A stretch of DNA of 64,000 bases from Syngnathus acus (GCF_901709675.1 NC_051094.1:12146501-12210500), one strand, 5' to 3'; shown: positions 46,011 to 59,514, counted from the stretch's first letter. Program-made: numbers and translations. Notes: a model not told the origin generated them from the letters alone.

Positions 46011-48328
46011 ACCTATAGAAAGAGCCACGGATGTGATTAGTTTGACACTTTGATGTACAGTAAGGACATTTATTAAGTAAAAATAGACATTCTTGAAGCT
46101 TGTTAATTATCAATATCAAGAAGACTTGTACTGGTGCACCTTAAATCAGCAAGGATCTTAACAGCTGTCACCATTGAATACAGGTCACCCCTTCTTCTTC
46201 ATATGGAAAGCTGCTTTTGATGGCCATGATCATAAGCAGTTATGAATTTGGAGATCATTTTTCCCCAAGGCACAACATATGAGAATAGCATTATAGAGTC
46301 ACTTGTTATTTCTAGACACTAGGCGACACTAATATACAGTAATATTTGTTTGACTCAGCTTTCATGATTGCAATGATGAGCTGGATAGTTTCAAAGATGT
46401 AACAAGATACTATTTTTAATGGGGTTTTGCATTTAGATTTTACTAGCAAATTTGATATGCACCCACCATGCTCATTCTTCACTACCATCAACCCAAGCTA
46501 CTATATCCTCTTACTACGCCCTACACTGGGCTCTGTGTTCCCATCCGTCTGCAGCATGAGGTTAAAAGGAGCAAACTTGAGAGCTCAACTCATGCCAAAC
46601 CCTGTTTTTTGCCCAACTGTCGCTTGTTTTTGGACATGCAGGCATGCCACTTTGCCAGACTATTGCTTTTCAGTGTAATGAAAACAGGCACACATCCAAA
46701 ATGCTTGGCTCCCATTCAGAGAGTAAGAGTGACAGTGACTGTTGTGCTCTCTAATAGTTCCACAGCTGTGGCCAAAACTTGCTCTGTATTCAGCAGCAGG
46801 AGTCCCACCTCTGGCAGCACACATCAGATTTGCTGCCCAGTAAGCACTCAACTTTGGGACCTTGTCTCTGCCAAATATACAGCTATAATTTAGACTATCA
46901 AGGTAGCAAGCAGTAATATAGTAAGCAGTTTTGGTTCTGCAGCACTGTAACCAGATGCCCAAGGTTCATAAGGGAAGAAATTAAAACTGGAGCAATTACG
47001 GAGCTAAAGTCCTGAGCAGTAATATCTGCTGCATTATGTTGACGGTGAAGAACCACAGCTCAGGGCTCACTCAGTGCGTGTACAGTAGAGAAGTGACAAG
47101 AGCCCCCTTGTGGCGGTGGTCTGCTTGTGATTAAGTAGAGCTACCTGGTACTCATGAAAAGGAGTTGTTAGTCAAATATGACTCTGGGATTAAAAAATTC
47201 TGCCACTCCAGAACCAACAGTTTCAACAGGCCTGGAGCTAAGCGCTGCAAGGCTCCCGAAATTTAATGGGTACCTGTCGGAAAAGCCTTCAATCAGTAAA
47301 TCTCTTCTACCTGTGCAGTTGGAGCAACACAAAGAATGCGTCCTTATTACCTGCTCTTTTATGAGAAAGAACAATTGGAAGTTATTCAATACTGTAACTG
47401 TCTGATCAAACTGAAATGATGCCAAGAAAGAGTTTTTCCAGAAAGTTGATGGGAATTGGCAAAGAACGTTAAACACCTGAGGGGATTACAGGAAAGAGAG
47501 CAAAGTGTTGCAAACAGTTTGCTTGCCAAGCTGGGGTTGCGGTGCCGACGTGTCGGAGAACACGCTGAGCAAGCGGGGATGGGTGCGTGGATCCAGTGAT
47601 CCTCTTCTTGGCACTTGTCACTGCATGCCCCAGGGAAAAATATGACTGGAACAGCTGGGTGACTAATAAAGTAGGATTTGGACATGTGTGTTGTTTTTGG
47701 AGGCCAGTGTTATATGTAAAGTCTTTTAGGTATGCAGATCATATGGTTTGTTTTATGAAGGGCTGAAATTATGTTCATCATAACTGAACTTCAAAAGACA
47801 AATTCTCCTCTTCACTTGCCATAAATGTTATGTCCTGCCAATAAAAACAGAACGTCTTTCAAAAAAGGACAGGGTGGTAGAAAAAAAACCTTATTTCACA
47901 ACAAAGGTGGTTAACTTCATCTGTGGTGGAGAGTCGTCTATCGCTGTGATTCTCAATAATTTCCCACAGTAAAGTATTTCCTTTCAAAACAATTCAGTAA
48001 ACTGCCCCTCCCATCAGGCTACCTCTCCCCAGTATTTGAATTTGCATCCTTTTATTAGTTTTTTTATTTAGCCAGACAATCTAAAGTACAACTCAAAGAA
48101 AGCTTAATAATATGAGATTTAAAAATATGTTAAGCACCATAATTTTCAAGCCATTGGTTCTGTTTAAGTTCCGTGGCGATTGCAGGGACATGAGGGAATC
48201 TTGTCACCACATACAACTCCAAAAATATTTTCCACCAAAAATCATCAACTTTAACAAAACGATTTTACTATAGTTCCCCAGAATTTCAAATGATCGAGGC
48301 ATATTTTCCCAACATGTTAAACTTGGCA

Positions 48329-48330
48329 TA

Positions 48331-48366
<36 letters not shown>
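48329..48366 (+). repeat. (ATT)n microsatellite
   Basis: About twelve units. Confidence 0.95.
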
Positions 48367-48368
<2 letters not shown>

Positions 48369-48384
48369 CAACATTTCTACGTAC

Positions 48385-48482
48385 TATGCCCTCACTATAA
48401 GGTTGCGGGTGAACTGGAGCCTATTCCAGCTAACTTTCGGTAATAGGCAGCCTTGACTGTTTCCCGGCCAATTGCAGGGAAC
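48385..48482 (+). mobile_element. SINE 3' fragment
   Basis: GGTTGCGGGTGAACTGGAGC, then CTATTCCAGCTAACTTTCGG and GGCCAATTGCAGGGAACA, match the 3' body of the fish SINE family. Confidence 0.65.
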
Positions 48483-51400
48483 ATTAACCTGGATTTCTTT
48501 TTTTTAAGAAAACAAACCCCTTTTTTTTTTTTTTTTTTTACTTTGTAAGACAGTAACATAATGCATCATTGACTCCTGGCAGGACCCCATTTGGAATACA
48601 TGTGTATCCATCATAAAGGTAGACCAAAAAAAAAAAAAAGGGTACGTTTCAACTGCAAACCGAAGCATATTAATATCTGGAATGTGCAATGAATCAAAGA
48701 GCACAGAGAAAGGTGACAAGGGGCCATTTGCTGCTCTGGCTTATAGTCTCAAGAAAGTGGCCGCAGTGCCTGAATGCCAAACGGTGCTCAAAGTGGATCG
48801 GTGCTCAATCACACAGTACGACATCATAAGTGCAACTGTGCAAACATTCAGAAGGAGGGGCATCAGAGGCATCTCCCCCTTTGAGTAAGCCGTGTTTTGC
48901 CCAAAATAATTCTCTGTATCTTATTTTTCCATCTGATTGGTGCATTAGTTGTGGTGATGAGTCAGAATAAAATCTATAGTGGCTGCTCTATGTGTACAAA
49001 AAAAGAGCACATTGTCAAATCTGTCGATTGAGGGATGTAGTCCAGTCTCAGGAAACTACTGTCTGACTCAGATGAACTTCTTTCTATTACAACTGCCAAG
49101 ACCACAGCAATTTATTTTATAACCTTATTTGCATGCTCAGGTTTTCGTTTTATTTTATGCTTGACAGCCTATATGGTTCCTGTGACTCACCTCACCAAAA
49201 AAAAAACCTGTGTGACTGACGCCAAAGCGCTATGGTACGAGTGTTTGTATGTTTAGGCGTGTCGAGAAGGACCAGAGTGTTATTTTATGTCAAAGGTCTC
49301 CTCATTGACGGCTGCAGAACACTTTTCAGAGCCAAACATTTCTTTTACAGCTTACTGTATTGGAGAGGGAAGGCATATAGTACAATACATTACTATTTTA
49401 TTCTAGATAAAAAATAAGAGCGAAACCTGGAGCATCATTTGCACCTTTTAAGCCGGGACGGGACCAAATAAGCAAAATTGCTTCAACCCGTTTCCCTATT
49501 CGACAAGTCATGTAAAATATAAGGTGAAATGAAGCTGCAAAATTGTACTGTCTATGTACTTGCTAAAATAAACAAATCAAATTTAAAAACAAAACTGAAT
49601 GAGTGAACTAATAATGATCATGGAAAAGTAAAAAGAACACTTAAGTCATGCATCCCAGATGTCAACTCTAACCTTAACCCTAATTCATTGCGAAAACATA
49701 AATAAATAAATGCAAGACTAAGCATAAATGATGAAGACCATGCAAGTGCCACCTTTGAGTCTGGAGATTCTGGTTAGGGTCAAATTGGGGGACGGTCACA
49801 TTCATGTCGCTGGAGTCTTTCAACAATGTCGTTCTAAATTGATCCCGATATAGCTGGGAGGGAACTGCTTGTGTTTCACACCGATTGCTTAACCTTGTTT
49901 AACCTTTATTTTCCTAGGCTGACTTTATTCTCTACCTTTCTATTTATATCGATCAATCCATCTAAGAAAATGGACATGCAAAAATGTGCAAGGCACCATG
50001 TGTCCAAAGGGTAAAAGGGGAGGAAATATTAAGTTACTCTTTCTAGTTTATAGAAAAGGCAATAAGTTTTTCTCTGTATGTCAACATCTATACAAGATTA
50101 TTCAAATTGTCAATTTCAAGGTGAAAGTAGAAGCCCCACAATATTTGTTGCTCTTTTTTAATGTAAAGAAATTACTTAGAATTGTAAAATTTAACAGCTT
50201 TGTTTCGCATTTGCAATTTCCTCTTTGGCTCACATTTAGTGTGGAAAATGTGCCATAATTGTAGCTTGTTATGAACGTACGTGCGCTCATAAACATCTTT
50301 TTTTTTTCTGTTGAATTTTTCCAAAGGCTAGACCCTTGGGTCGAACTTGCCAACCCGTCATTGCGGGTAAAAAACGTCTTATAAAGTGGTTAATTAAAAG
50401 TGTTTATAACCCGAAGTACATTAGGCAGCCTTTTATTTAAAAACACATCTCATTATTTTGTATGAACTGCATAAGATGGAGAATGAGACCAGAGTAAAAC
50501 AACATGGTGATGGTGATTTTATTTCTGATTTGACAGTTTCTCCTTATGCCGGTAATTTTTGAGCACTGACATTCAAAATCCTGAATAAGCAGTGAAAAAA
50601 AAACACCTATAAAGAAGGCTTGTTCACCTGACCAAACAGCTGCTGAACAAACAGCCATTTGTGTTGTAATTTTAGTTTCGCCATCCCTACTTTTGAGGAA
50701 GAAAGGTAAATATACCTCTTCAGGCTATAGGCTGCACCTGAAACAGCCCAGCCCAGAGCACGCGTCAGTTTTGCACTTCATTGCAGCAGGAACTCAAACA
50801 GGTCAGATCACAATAAGGTGAAAGGACACATATTGCATATTCCTACAGATCTTCAAGATGCATGTTGATCAGAAGTATAACATACACATGTTGATACATT
50901 GTCATCTGTGTTGGTATACACAGCCCTTCATTTCCATAGCAGTAATAACCGAGTTCACGTGCGGTAATTATCAGCTATGTGTCGGCATGGCGGCTGCAGA
51001 TGTATACTCTCCGCCCCTGGTTGCTTTTTACTGTGGGAACATGGAAAACCTTCCTGGTGATGTGCTTTCAACAAGATCCCTACATAGCCAAAAGGCCATT
51101 GGAAAGCATCCAAAGGGAAATGTGTTTCATTGTTTTCATTTCTCAAACCTACAGTATAATGGTTCAGTGTATCAAAAGTTAAAAAAAAAGAAAAAGGAAA
51201 ATATGCATTTTGGTTTGTACACAGACTTCACATCATGTGAGGTAATTTAGGACTTAAATTTATGAATATTTCTGCATTCAGTAGTGTGCTGTGTGAAAAG
51301 GACTAACAATGAAAGAAATTCACCTGATTTTGACTCTGAATTAAGTTATTTTGAAAATGTTTTGGTCTTGCAGATTTTGCATAATCCCAGTTTATCCCAT

Positions 51401-51735
51401 TCCTTGTGTACAATATGTGCAGGATTTTATTTTCTCTTCTCTTTTGGTTTAGGCATTTGGCATCATCACAATGGGTTGAAAGCAAAAACATCAAGATGTT
51501 GACAGATGGATGGCCATAAAATATTAATGACCTTTTTACTTCATTGGAAGGTTTGTATGATATATTTTGAGATACTAAAACTTATCTGATTTTGTGAACA
51601 ACTTTACAATTTTTCTGTTGTTCATAATAACCCTAACCCTAATCAACTTGTGACCTAACATTTTAATGGCACAACATTTGAATGGTCTTACTTTGCACAC
51701 ACAAACTGTATGTTATCTTGAATTGTCTTCATAAG

Positions 51736-51976
51736 ACAGCGTAGCGTCCTGTTCTTGCTGTCTGCTGTATGCACACTGGCTCGGTTTTGCCCCTCTTATT
51801 TATTGGGTTATTGGTTTATTATTTATTCATCGCTCATTTTATTTATTATTATTATTTATTATTTATGGTTTGTGCCTTCTTGTTTTTGTTTTGTGTCGCC
51901 TACTTGTATGTCTCGTTGTGTGTCTTGACATATGAAGGGATTGACAATAAAGCTGACTTTGACTTTGACTTGACTT
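51736..51976 (+). mobile_element. Non-LTR retroposon 3' end
   Basis: AT-rich sequence with TTTATTATT tracts ends in GACAATAAAGCTGACTTTGA and a short (CTTTGA)n tail. A built-in AATAAA plus a short tandem tail is typical of 3'-truncated LINE or SINE insertions. No reverse transcriptase sequence is present, so the family is not assigned. Confidence 0.5.
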
Positions 51977-53269
51977 CATAACACCAAATGTACTGTCTTT
52001 GTCATTTTAGTGTAATGTTCTAATGTAGTAAGAAACAAGAACCAGAGCAACGTACCACATAGTGTACTGTACTACCGTTAATGTGGGGCGCGGGTGAGGC
52101 CAGACTAAATGACTTACTATGTTTATTTATGTATGAAAAATACTGGAATATATCCTGGCTGGACTACAGACAGCAGACAGAGGCCCTGCAGACCTACTCT
52201 GTCCAATGGCAAGAAAACCAACTGGGCCAAAGAAACTCTCCCTGACACCTCAGCTTTATTTTTAGCCAAATGTACTCATTCAAGCTCATACAGTAGCATA
52301 TAATTCTGTCAGTGAGCTAAATAAATCATGACATTTATTACTTTAATGCTTGCTATACAATCCTGCACGTATTGCGTTTAACTCGCGCATGTATGTACCG
52401 GTATGTACGTGTGTGTGTGGGGGGGGGGGGGCGTGTGTGTGTGTTGAGTGAATGGTGAATCCTCAGAGGGAAATACTGCATACCGGTTTAAGAGGAGAAC
52501 GTTGAGGCCAGTCCTGAAGCCTCTTCATAAAGTATCCTGTGAAAGGAAAAACAAGAGCTCTGCTACTCCAACAACATTAGAACATTCTTCAGTGGCATTA
52601 GAAAATATTTGGAGAAACCCAAGACATGAGCCCGTGGTGCCGGGAGAACTATCGGGCACGAGCTGCCAGGAGAAGATGTGGCTTGGAGGAATGTGCACAA
52701 ACACACAGTTGCTCTTGCTGCATTGCAACTGCGCCTCTCTTGATGTGTATGGATTTGCACTTTTCAAATAAAATTTGCCAGCAGAATCAACCTTCCACCG
52801 CAAACGATATACAAGTTGGGTATTTGGTTAAGCTAAACAGATCCCTAATCTAATGCCAAAACATATTTCCATATTGCAACAGAAACAATTATTCCAAGAA
52901 AATCTGCAGTCTTTTACCACTCTGGCAGTTTAGAAATTCTATTTTTAATCCAAATCTATTGTATTATGCCAACAACAATCCCTCAATGAGAAAGTCCATT
53001 TACACTCTATTTTGCTTTGCACACCACGTATAGAACCAAACCGCAGGAGGTGCATAGTGGGTTGCTGCTAAGCTCAAGAGCACGTCTACAGTGGGTGGAA
53101 AACAGCTCTACCTTTTGCACACACACACAAATCCCACCTTTTGTTTGTTTGCTTGTTTGTTTGGTAAAACAAATGTGCTTAAGACACAGCTCATCCTGTT
53201 CCAGTGTACAAAGTAAGATCTGATGCTTGGGTCATTTTTGGTTGTGGAGGAACTTGAAAGCCAGTTTTG

Positions 53270-53420
53270 TTGTAGAGGAACTTGAAAGCCATGACCTCAA
53301 TGCCATCAAAACTCAAAAATTGTGATCCAAAACATCCCATCCAACATTAGTGACTGACCATCCCTGTTTGGACACATTCTCTTATGAACAGGTGTCCCAG
53401 TACTTTTGTCCATGCAATCT
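53270..53420 (+). mobile_element. Tc1-like transposon 3' fragment
   Basis: CATGACCTCAATGCCATCAA, CATCCAACATTAGTGACTGA, and GGTGTCCCAGTACTTTTGTC resemble the C-terminal coding end and right end of fish Tc1-like elements. Most of the element is absent. Confidence 0.6.
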
Positions 53421-56100
53421 TGCAGGACCACACAATTATTGCTGGTCAACTCCCAGTTATTTGGTGGGCAGGTGATGGTTTGTGGCTGTTGTTTCTGGCC
53501 CTTTTCACTTCACCCTGTCAGGTCACCAGCAGCCCTCTCAGCAATTGAGGCGGGCTCAACAAGCAGACAGCAACTGTGTTTACACAACCTTCAATTCCTC
53601 TGTCAAGTTTGTGTAAATGAGTCACAGTGCACACCACAGGCTGGATGGTGCACACAGAATCATACCTTTGTGGAGTCCAACTTGATGGACTGTGCAGTTT
53701 GCCACGTGCTATGGGGTAGGTCTTGTTTTCGTGACAGCTGCAGCATTTTTATGCACCATTATTGCCCAGGTTCAATTCTCACGTTGCATTAGTCAGAGCA
53801 CTGCACGAGGCACACATGCACAGCATAGATTATTTAAAGCATACAGGAAATGTGTGAAAATGCTGCTTGTTTTTGATTAATTGAAGCTTTAAGTAGTTCT
53901 GGCAAGGTGTCAGTCATGGTAATTTGTTGGAGTGAGTGGCAGATAAAGGATCTTTTCATTGCAGACCCAGGGGGACTTGTAATAGAATTTCAAGCCAAAG
54001 CAGTGCCCTTGCCTCAATGAAAATACAGCATGGAAGGAATTTCCTGAAAAGAAACTCAATCCCATTGGCCACAAACAGCACAATATGCACTGCAGGAATC
54101 ATCAGCATACAGCATTGGGCTTGGAAGTATTATTATTAAAATAGATGAAGTAGTTGGGACAGTTTGCATTTGAAGTGTATTTGTGTCTTAGACAATGCAG
54201 ATCCTTCAAGTGTGGTGTCAAGGATGTCAGCGGCTTCACTGAAGATGGCTGAGGAAGAAGAGGTAGTAATCCATGGCTTTCCTGTGAGGTGTGAGGATCT
54301 CATGGAGCACAGCTGGTGTTGCGTTTCCATTCAAGCAGCTGGGCCAGGGTGTTGTTTTGTGGTCATCATCAGAAGTTCTTTTGAAAGCGGATAGTCAAGC
54401 ATGGATCCCTACGGACTCAACCACCTCAGTGTCCACATCCCTGTTGTGGACACAGCACCTGTGATCTTGAGCAAATGTGGAAACACAAGATGTGTCAAGG
54501 CCAATGAGGTGTTGAAGAAAGACAAGGTGGTGAAAATAAAATGTTCTCAGCTCAGACAGGGTGTGCTGTACGAAGCTGCGAAGGAGCTGTCCTGCTGGGA
54601 GCTGAGCTTCACACTGACCCCTACAAAATTATGATGAATCTTGACAATGTGTTGATGGGGATTTCCACAACCAGGGAAAACTTCAGGGTTAAAATTTTGT
54701 CCTTGTATTTAGTCTGGACACATGCAGTAGAAAATAATTCTGCTTTTGGTTTTGTTTGGCAGGCATCTTCTGTTTTATTTGGAGCCATGAACTAAAGGAT
54801 GAGTAGCGCAGTCAGACCAGACGGAGCCCCGAGACCAATGGAGATCTCAGAGGCACTAAAAATCTGATGTGCGGACGTAAAAAACAACAGACTTTGTTTA
54901 TTTGCAGCATTTAATCTTCAAGTGGCCCCTGGGATGGATTCCTACCACTGCCGGTTCTAGTGGTGGACAAGGGGGGGCACCAATCCCACTTTGAAGCCCC
55001 CTCAGCAGTCATTTTTTTTATTGTGAAACCACAACAATCCCACATCCTGTTGACAAATAGCTTGTGACCTCTTGAAAAGCAATCAAAACGCTAAAAAGAA
55101 ATCGGACTCTTAATTAAAGCAACCATTTCCTTCCTTGTTACATTGGTGCAAGACATAAAAATGTGACATTTACTTCAGACAATGACAAATGTAAGTGAAC
55201 AAATTGGCTGCTAATTGTACACTTGACCTATGCGAAAATGGTCTAAATATACACACAAAGTATGACATATAATGTAATAAATAAATAAATAAATAAAGTA
55301 TGTATATAAATGTATTAATCAAAGACTAGGACCAATACTGTGCCTTTGGAAGTAAAATTATTATTATTATTATTGTGTCGGATCTGAAGAATTTAACATA
55401 GTAACTGAGAAAAACTGGAATAAAGATGGGAATAAATTGGGTTGGTTGTACATTTTTGCCACTTGAACCGCTGTTTTGTGGAATACGGCCTCCAATTACT
55501 TTGAGTTTGACCCTAACCCTGATTTAGTCGTAATGAATGGGGATCTCGGGTTACCTTCTTGCAAACGCCACAGGACGGATGAAGTTCAAATTGCTACCGT
55601 GTAATATGATTTCAAAAAGTATTTTGAAATATGTTGATTTCTATATAATGTGCTATGTATGGACGATCGCATAATTGGCAAATAAAGAAACGTAATCTTG
55701 ACATTAAAACACGCCTTACGTAATGAAGTAAACGTCAGAAGAACCCGTCCCACTTGCTGTAGCTCCAAAATCCGATTCTGCCACCAGATGGAGCCATATC
55801 ATCACTTGTGAACATGTGCCAGTCTGTTGTTATGGCAATGACGCTGGCAAGTGCAAACCGTAAACGCCTAACAACATCAGCTTAAATGCAATTGTCATTT
55901 CCTCAAGAAACATTTCTATGGGTTATTTGCTGAAAGTGTCGTTGTTGGCTGTGGTGGCGATAGATAAGATAACAAACTTTGTCGGAATACCTACAGCTGA
56001 GATGTTGACTTGTGGCTTCCCATGATGCATCGCTTTATTTGGTGCGGTCGCATAGGGAGATGATAGGAACCTGATCCAGACGGACACAGCCGACCCCCCT
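53421..56100. other. Intergenic DNA upstream of ccdc92
   Basis: No supported gene. A block at 54180-54640 is less AT-rich and carries several overlapping open frames (for example 54401-54634, 77 codons) without recognisable homology. Near 54950-55010 a G-rich segment (GGTGGACAAGGGGGGGCACC) may be a repeat end. Simple ATAA (55276-55297) and ATT (55357-55375) repeats follow. Confidence 0.45.
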
Positions 56101-56233
56101 CCCTCCCCACTCTCGCCTTTGGGCAGCATCAGCGACATGCTCGCCTAGGCGCAACGTCCTTAAGCCGCTGTGGCTTGTCTAGTTTGTATCTTTGGTCCAA
56201 TTGTCCACGGCCGGGGTTCGTTTTCGCCGCAAG
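56101..56233 (+). promoter_or_regulatory. ccdc92: ccdc92 promoter and probable non-coding first exon
   Basis: A CpG-richer stretch after AT-rich intergenic DNA ends in a near-consensus donor CGCAAG|gtaagaa at 56234, the best upstream donor for the coding exon at 59377. A three-codon upstream frame (ATG CTC GCC TAG, 56137-56148) would lie in the leader. The transcription start is not fixed. Confidence 0.45.
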
Positions 56234-59200
56234 GTAAGAAAGCACACGACGTCATATGAAACGGAGGCGAGGGGTGTGTTTTATTATATCGTTAGCTCGT
56301 CGGCTAAGCTTGCCTTCTTTCATTCAAAGACTCTCGTGATCGCCTTCGTCTTGTGTTTAAATGAAGCATGCGCATGCGAACGTACATTTGTCAGTTACGC
56401 ATGCTTTCAAGCAGGTTGCCAGATTATGTTCACTGTGAAAGGCTTTTATGTCTTGGAAATGCCCTTCATCAGTGAATAAACCATAGCGATATATTGTGTC
56501 CAAAATGCTCGTGGGTGCCTTCCTGTTTGCATCATCGCCACATCGTCCACAATGCACAAAGCATCTTGCACCTGTTTACTTTTTAGTAATAGCCAAGTCG
56601 TCGTAGACATGACAAGGACGTACCTTCTGAAAGGAGACAATGTTGAAAAGCTGCGGCGCTGGTGCATGTCCTGATAAACACAACAGGAAGCGATCTGATG
56701 CAAATGTAGGTTAAGCCGTGCCACTCGGCACGGCCCTTTGTTTACCACTATTGCGACAAGAGCATTTTTAGCTTGGTACCGATCAAGATGCTTGTGTGGT
56801 CGCTTATTATGGCAAGACTTTACGGCGTGGCCCGGTTGATGTGATGCCGCCAGGCTGCAACGTCACTTTGTTCGCGCCTATGGGTGCTGTCCGCAATGCA
56901 GGTGCTGAAAGTGGAAGTGCGCTGCGAAGTATGCACCATCGCCGCACACGCACACGTACAGACACATTCATCAAGTAAGCTTGCACGGTCACGAATTGAT
57001 CCAAATGAATGAATGTCCCACCTGTCATTGGAGGGAAGTAACAAGTTGATTTTTCAGATACATACTTTTACGTTATCTGATTTTTTGACGACCTTTTGAC
57101 ATTTAAAAATGTGTATTTCAAAAGTTTAAAAATGCACCAAAAAGATTAAATTTAATTGTGTGATTGCGAGTTGTGAACTAGGTTTTAGCTTATGCTTCCG
57201 CCCAGCCCCCCGACCCTCCCTTGTCATTTCGAGAAGAAACAAGTAAATATAACTTTTTTTTTTTTTTTACCTCACCCAAGTAGTTAAATGGCCGTTTTAT
57301 ATAAGTCACAGTATCTACTAGGGCTGCTCAATTAATTGAATTTTAATCATGATTACAAGTTTGGCTCCAGACGATCTAAAAGTTCATATAATTCAGGAAA
57401 AATGATTATTGGTTTTTTCCGTTCTGAGACGCGCATGCCCAAGTCAACCACTACGCCCATGTTACCTGTTTATCGAAGTATTTATTTTGCACTAAAGTAT
57501 CTATTTCTTATTGTTTTTTATTTATTTATTGTTTTCAAAAGATTGAGTCCAGTACAACTGTTTACTTTTTACTACTACGTACATTATAAGATATTTTTAT
57601 ATATTTAACAGGAGAGTGTGTTTAAAAACATGTTCAATAAATACCGTTCCAAACATGTTCCATTAATGCTGTTCCAATTTCAAAAACATAATCGTGTAAA
57701 TAATTGGGATTTCAATATTGAACAAAATAATCGTGATTATGAGTTTGTCCATAATCAAGCAATCAATCTACTGTTATTTGTAAATTTATTCCAGAGTCTG
57801 TACTTGTTTATTTTTACTGAAATGACTCTGCTGCCTATACAAAGATACTGGTGGTTGTCGTTTGCAATGGCATGGAGTGCACTGCATCACATGGAGCTTT
57901 TCCAAATGCCTCAGATGGTGCAAATCAAATCAAAGCACGTGTCTCATGAGCTTCTGTTCGGGGTACCTAACGTTGTGTCCTGCCTGAGCGTCAGCTACGA
58001 CTGTGAGGGAGTGCCGTGCTGAGGATGTTAGCTCGTGGCTAATGTTTCCTGCTGCTGCAGTTCATTGATTATTAATGCTGTATCTGGAACATTCAACAGA
58101 AGTGGGTGTTGCAACAGAGCAACTCTCATAGCTTTTACTTGGATGCGTGCTATTTCTGTTTTATTATACTGATTAGAATCACCGAAGGGGCTGGCAAACC
58201 CGTACTCCGCTGTATATGTTGCAATTAGTAGCACTGAAAGAGCCACATTATGCACATGCAGCCGTGCATGGAGCTTCACTGTCCTGCCCTACACGATTCT
58301 CTCTTTCGAGTCACCTTGATGTGAAGGCATGTCTCGTGTTAGTGCCAAGTGAGGTCATGCCTTAGAAAAAACACGGAAAGCAATCCGAGCTATTCTAGGA
58401 AAGGGCTGGGATGAGAGCAATGCTTTACTGGAAGGACTCAACATTACTCATCAATAATGGATCATCTCTTTAGCCTTTCTGCCTCACCAATGCAAATGCA
58501 TTTATTTTTTAATATATTTTTCCAATGTTTTCCTCTTAAAGCAATGCAGTCCGAGGCATGTGTCCAGGCATTGATGATCTGTATTATTTATTGTATAGTG
58601 AAGTCAGAGGGTGCAAGGCTGTGGGAAGTACGTATCACATATACGCTTGTGTCACTCTCAGGATGCCCATTACAATTTAACCATTGTGCTCCAGGTTCAG
58701 CGCCCATTTAAAGTTGGCGTCATTTTGTTTTCTTTAAAAGAGGCTCAGTGTACATTTGTTTGGCTGCAGTACCTGGACAGGCAAAGAATTAGAAAAGTAG
58801 TCACAACAGCCGATTATGAAATATACACAATGGCCATGTTCCAAAAACCCTGTATGACCTTGTAATGTATACCAACCTTTGGGGTTATAAAATTGTCAGA
58901 AGTTTATGTCACAGTCATGATCCAACTGCGACTGACTTTAGGGAATGTTAATGGGAGTTGACGGGACCTGAGATGTGGTAAGGCAATCATTCATTTGGTG
59001 ACCATGCAGTGATGTCATAATGTCATCATTCAGCACAAGAGTGCACTGAACTAAACAACTGAAGAAGAGTAGCATTTTGTCAAGTTGAGTTTCATTCACA
59101 TTTTGGCAACTCTTCCAGGCAGCAAAATTTACTCAGAACATTCAAACCCCTTTTAAATTAATTGTTTATCCCCGGTGACGGGCATTGAAGATGAGTCCAT

Positions 59201-59376
59201 ACTTCCCTGGATAATTTCAGTTGCTAGGTTGTCTCATTTCTATTTTTGCCTCTGTTCTCGATGGATTTTAAGATATCAGTGAAGGCAGATGGCTGTGAAA
59301 TATCATGTTCGTGCACTTCAAATGACCCTTGTTTACATTATAACTTAGTTTTCTTCTTTTTTTGTGATGTTATCAG
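56234..59376 (+). other. ccdc92: Probable ccdc92 intron 1
   Basis: Lies between the inferred non-coding exon and the acceptor at 59376. It holds the MITE above, a T run near 57255-57268, and a CpG-rich block at 56720-56985 that could be a second leader exon or an enhancer. Confidence 0.45.
57322..57766. mobile_element. MITE with ATAATC-rich inverted ends, in ccdc92 intron 1
   Basis: The left end GGGCTGCTCAATTAATTGAA and the right end AATAATCGTGATTATGAG...CCATAATCAAGCA are parts of a common fish MITE whose termini read GGGCTGCTCGATTATGG in better copies. Both ends are decayed and the boundaries are approximate. No transposase is present. The 134-codon frame at 57618-58022 partly runs through it and is not a gene. 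Confidence 0.55.
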
Positions 59377-59378
59377 CC

Positions 59379-59514
59379 ATGGCATCGGCCAACGTTACGC
59401 TGGAGAATCAGCTGCATAGCGCCCAGAAGAACCTGTTGTTCCTCCAGCAGGACCACGCCAACACTTTGAAGGGGCTGCACGCGGAGGTCCGACGATTACA
59501 GCAGCAATGCACAG
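59379..59514 (+). CDS. ccdc92: ccdc92 coding exon 1
   Basis: Residues 1-45, MASANVTLENQLHSAQKN to RRLQQQCT, the first coiled-coil segment. The acceptor is gttatcag ending at 59376 and the donor gtgact at 59515, leaving one base. Confidence 0.95.

Larger units (their letters stand above)
46011..53269. other. Intergenic DNA, fourth part of the rflna-ccdc92 gap
   Basis: No supported gene. It holds an ATT microsatellite, a SINE tail (48385-48482), T/A runs (48520-48540, 48627-48640), a retroposon tail (51736-51976) and a G run at 52419-52431. Short CCCTAA-like motifs at 49672 and 51628 are too short to be telomeric. Confidence 0.55.

Noticed and set aside
51628-51645. CCCTAA-type telomere-like motif, also near 49672 and 55510
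   Set aside because: Only two to three imperfect units each, common by chance in fish DNA.
57618-58022. 134-codon + strand frame
   Set aside because: Its first half is the end of a MITE.
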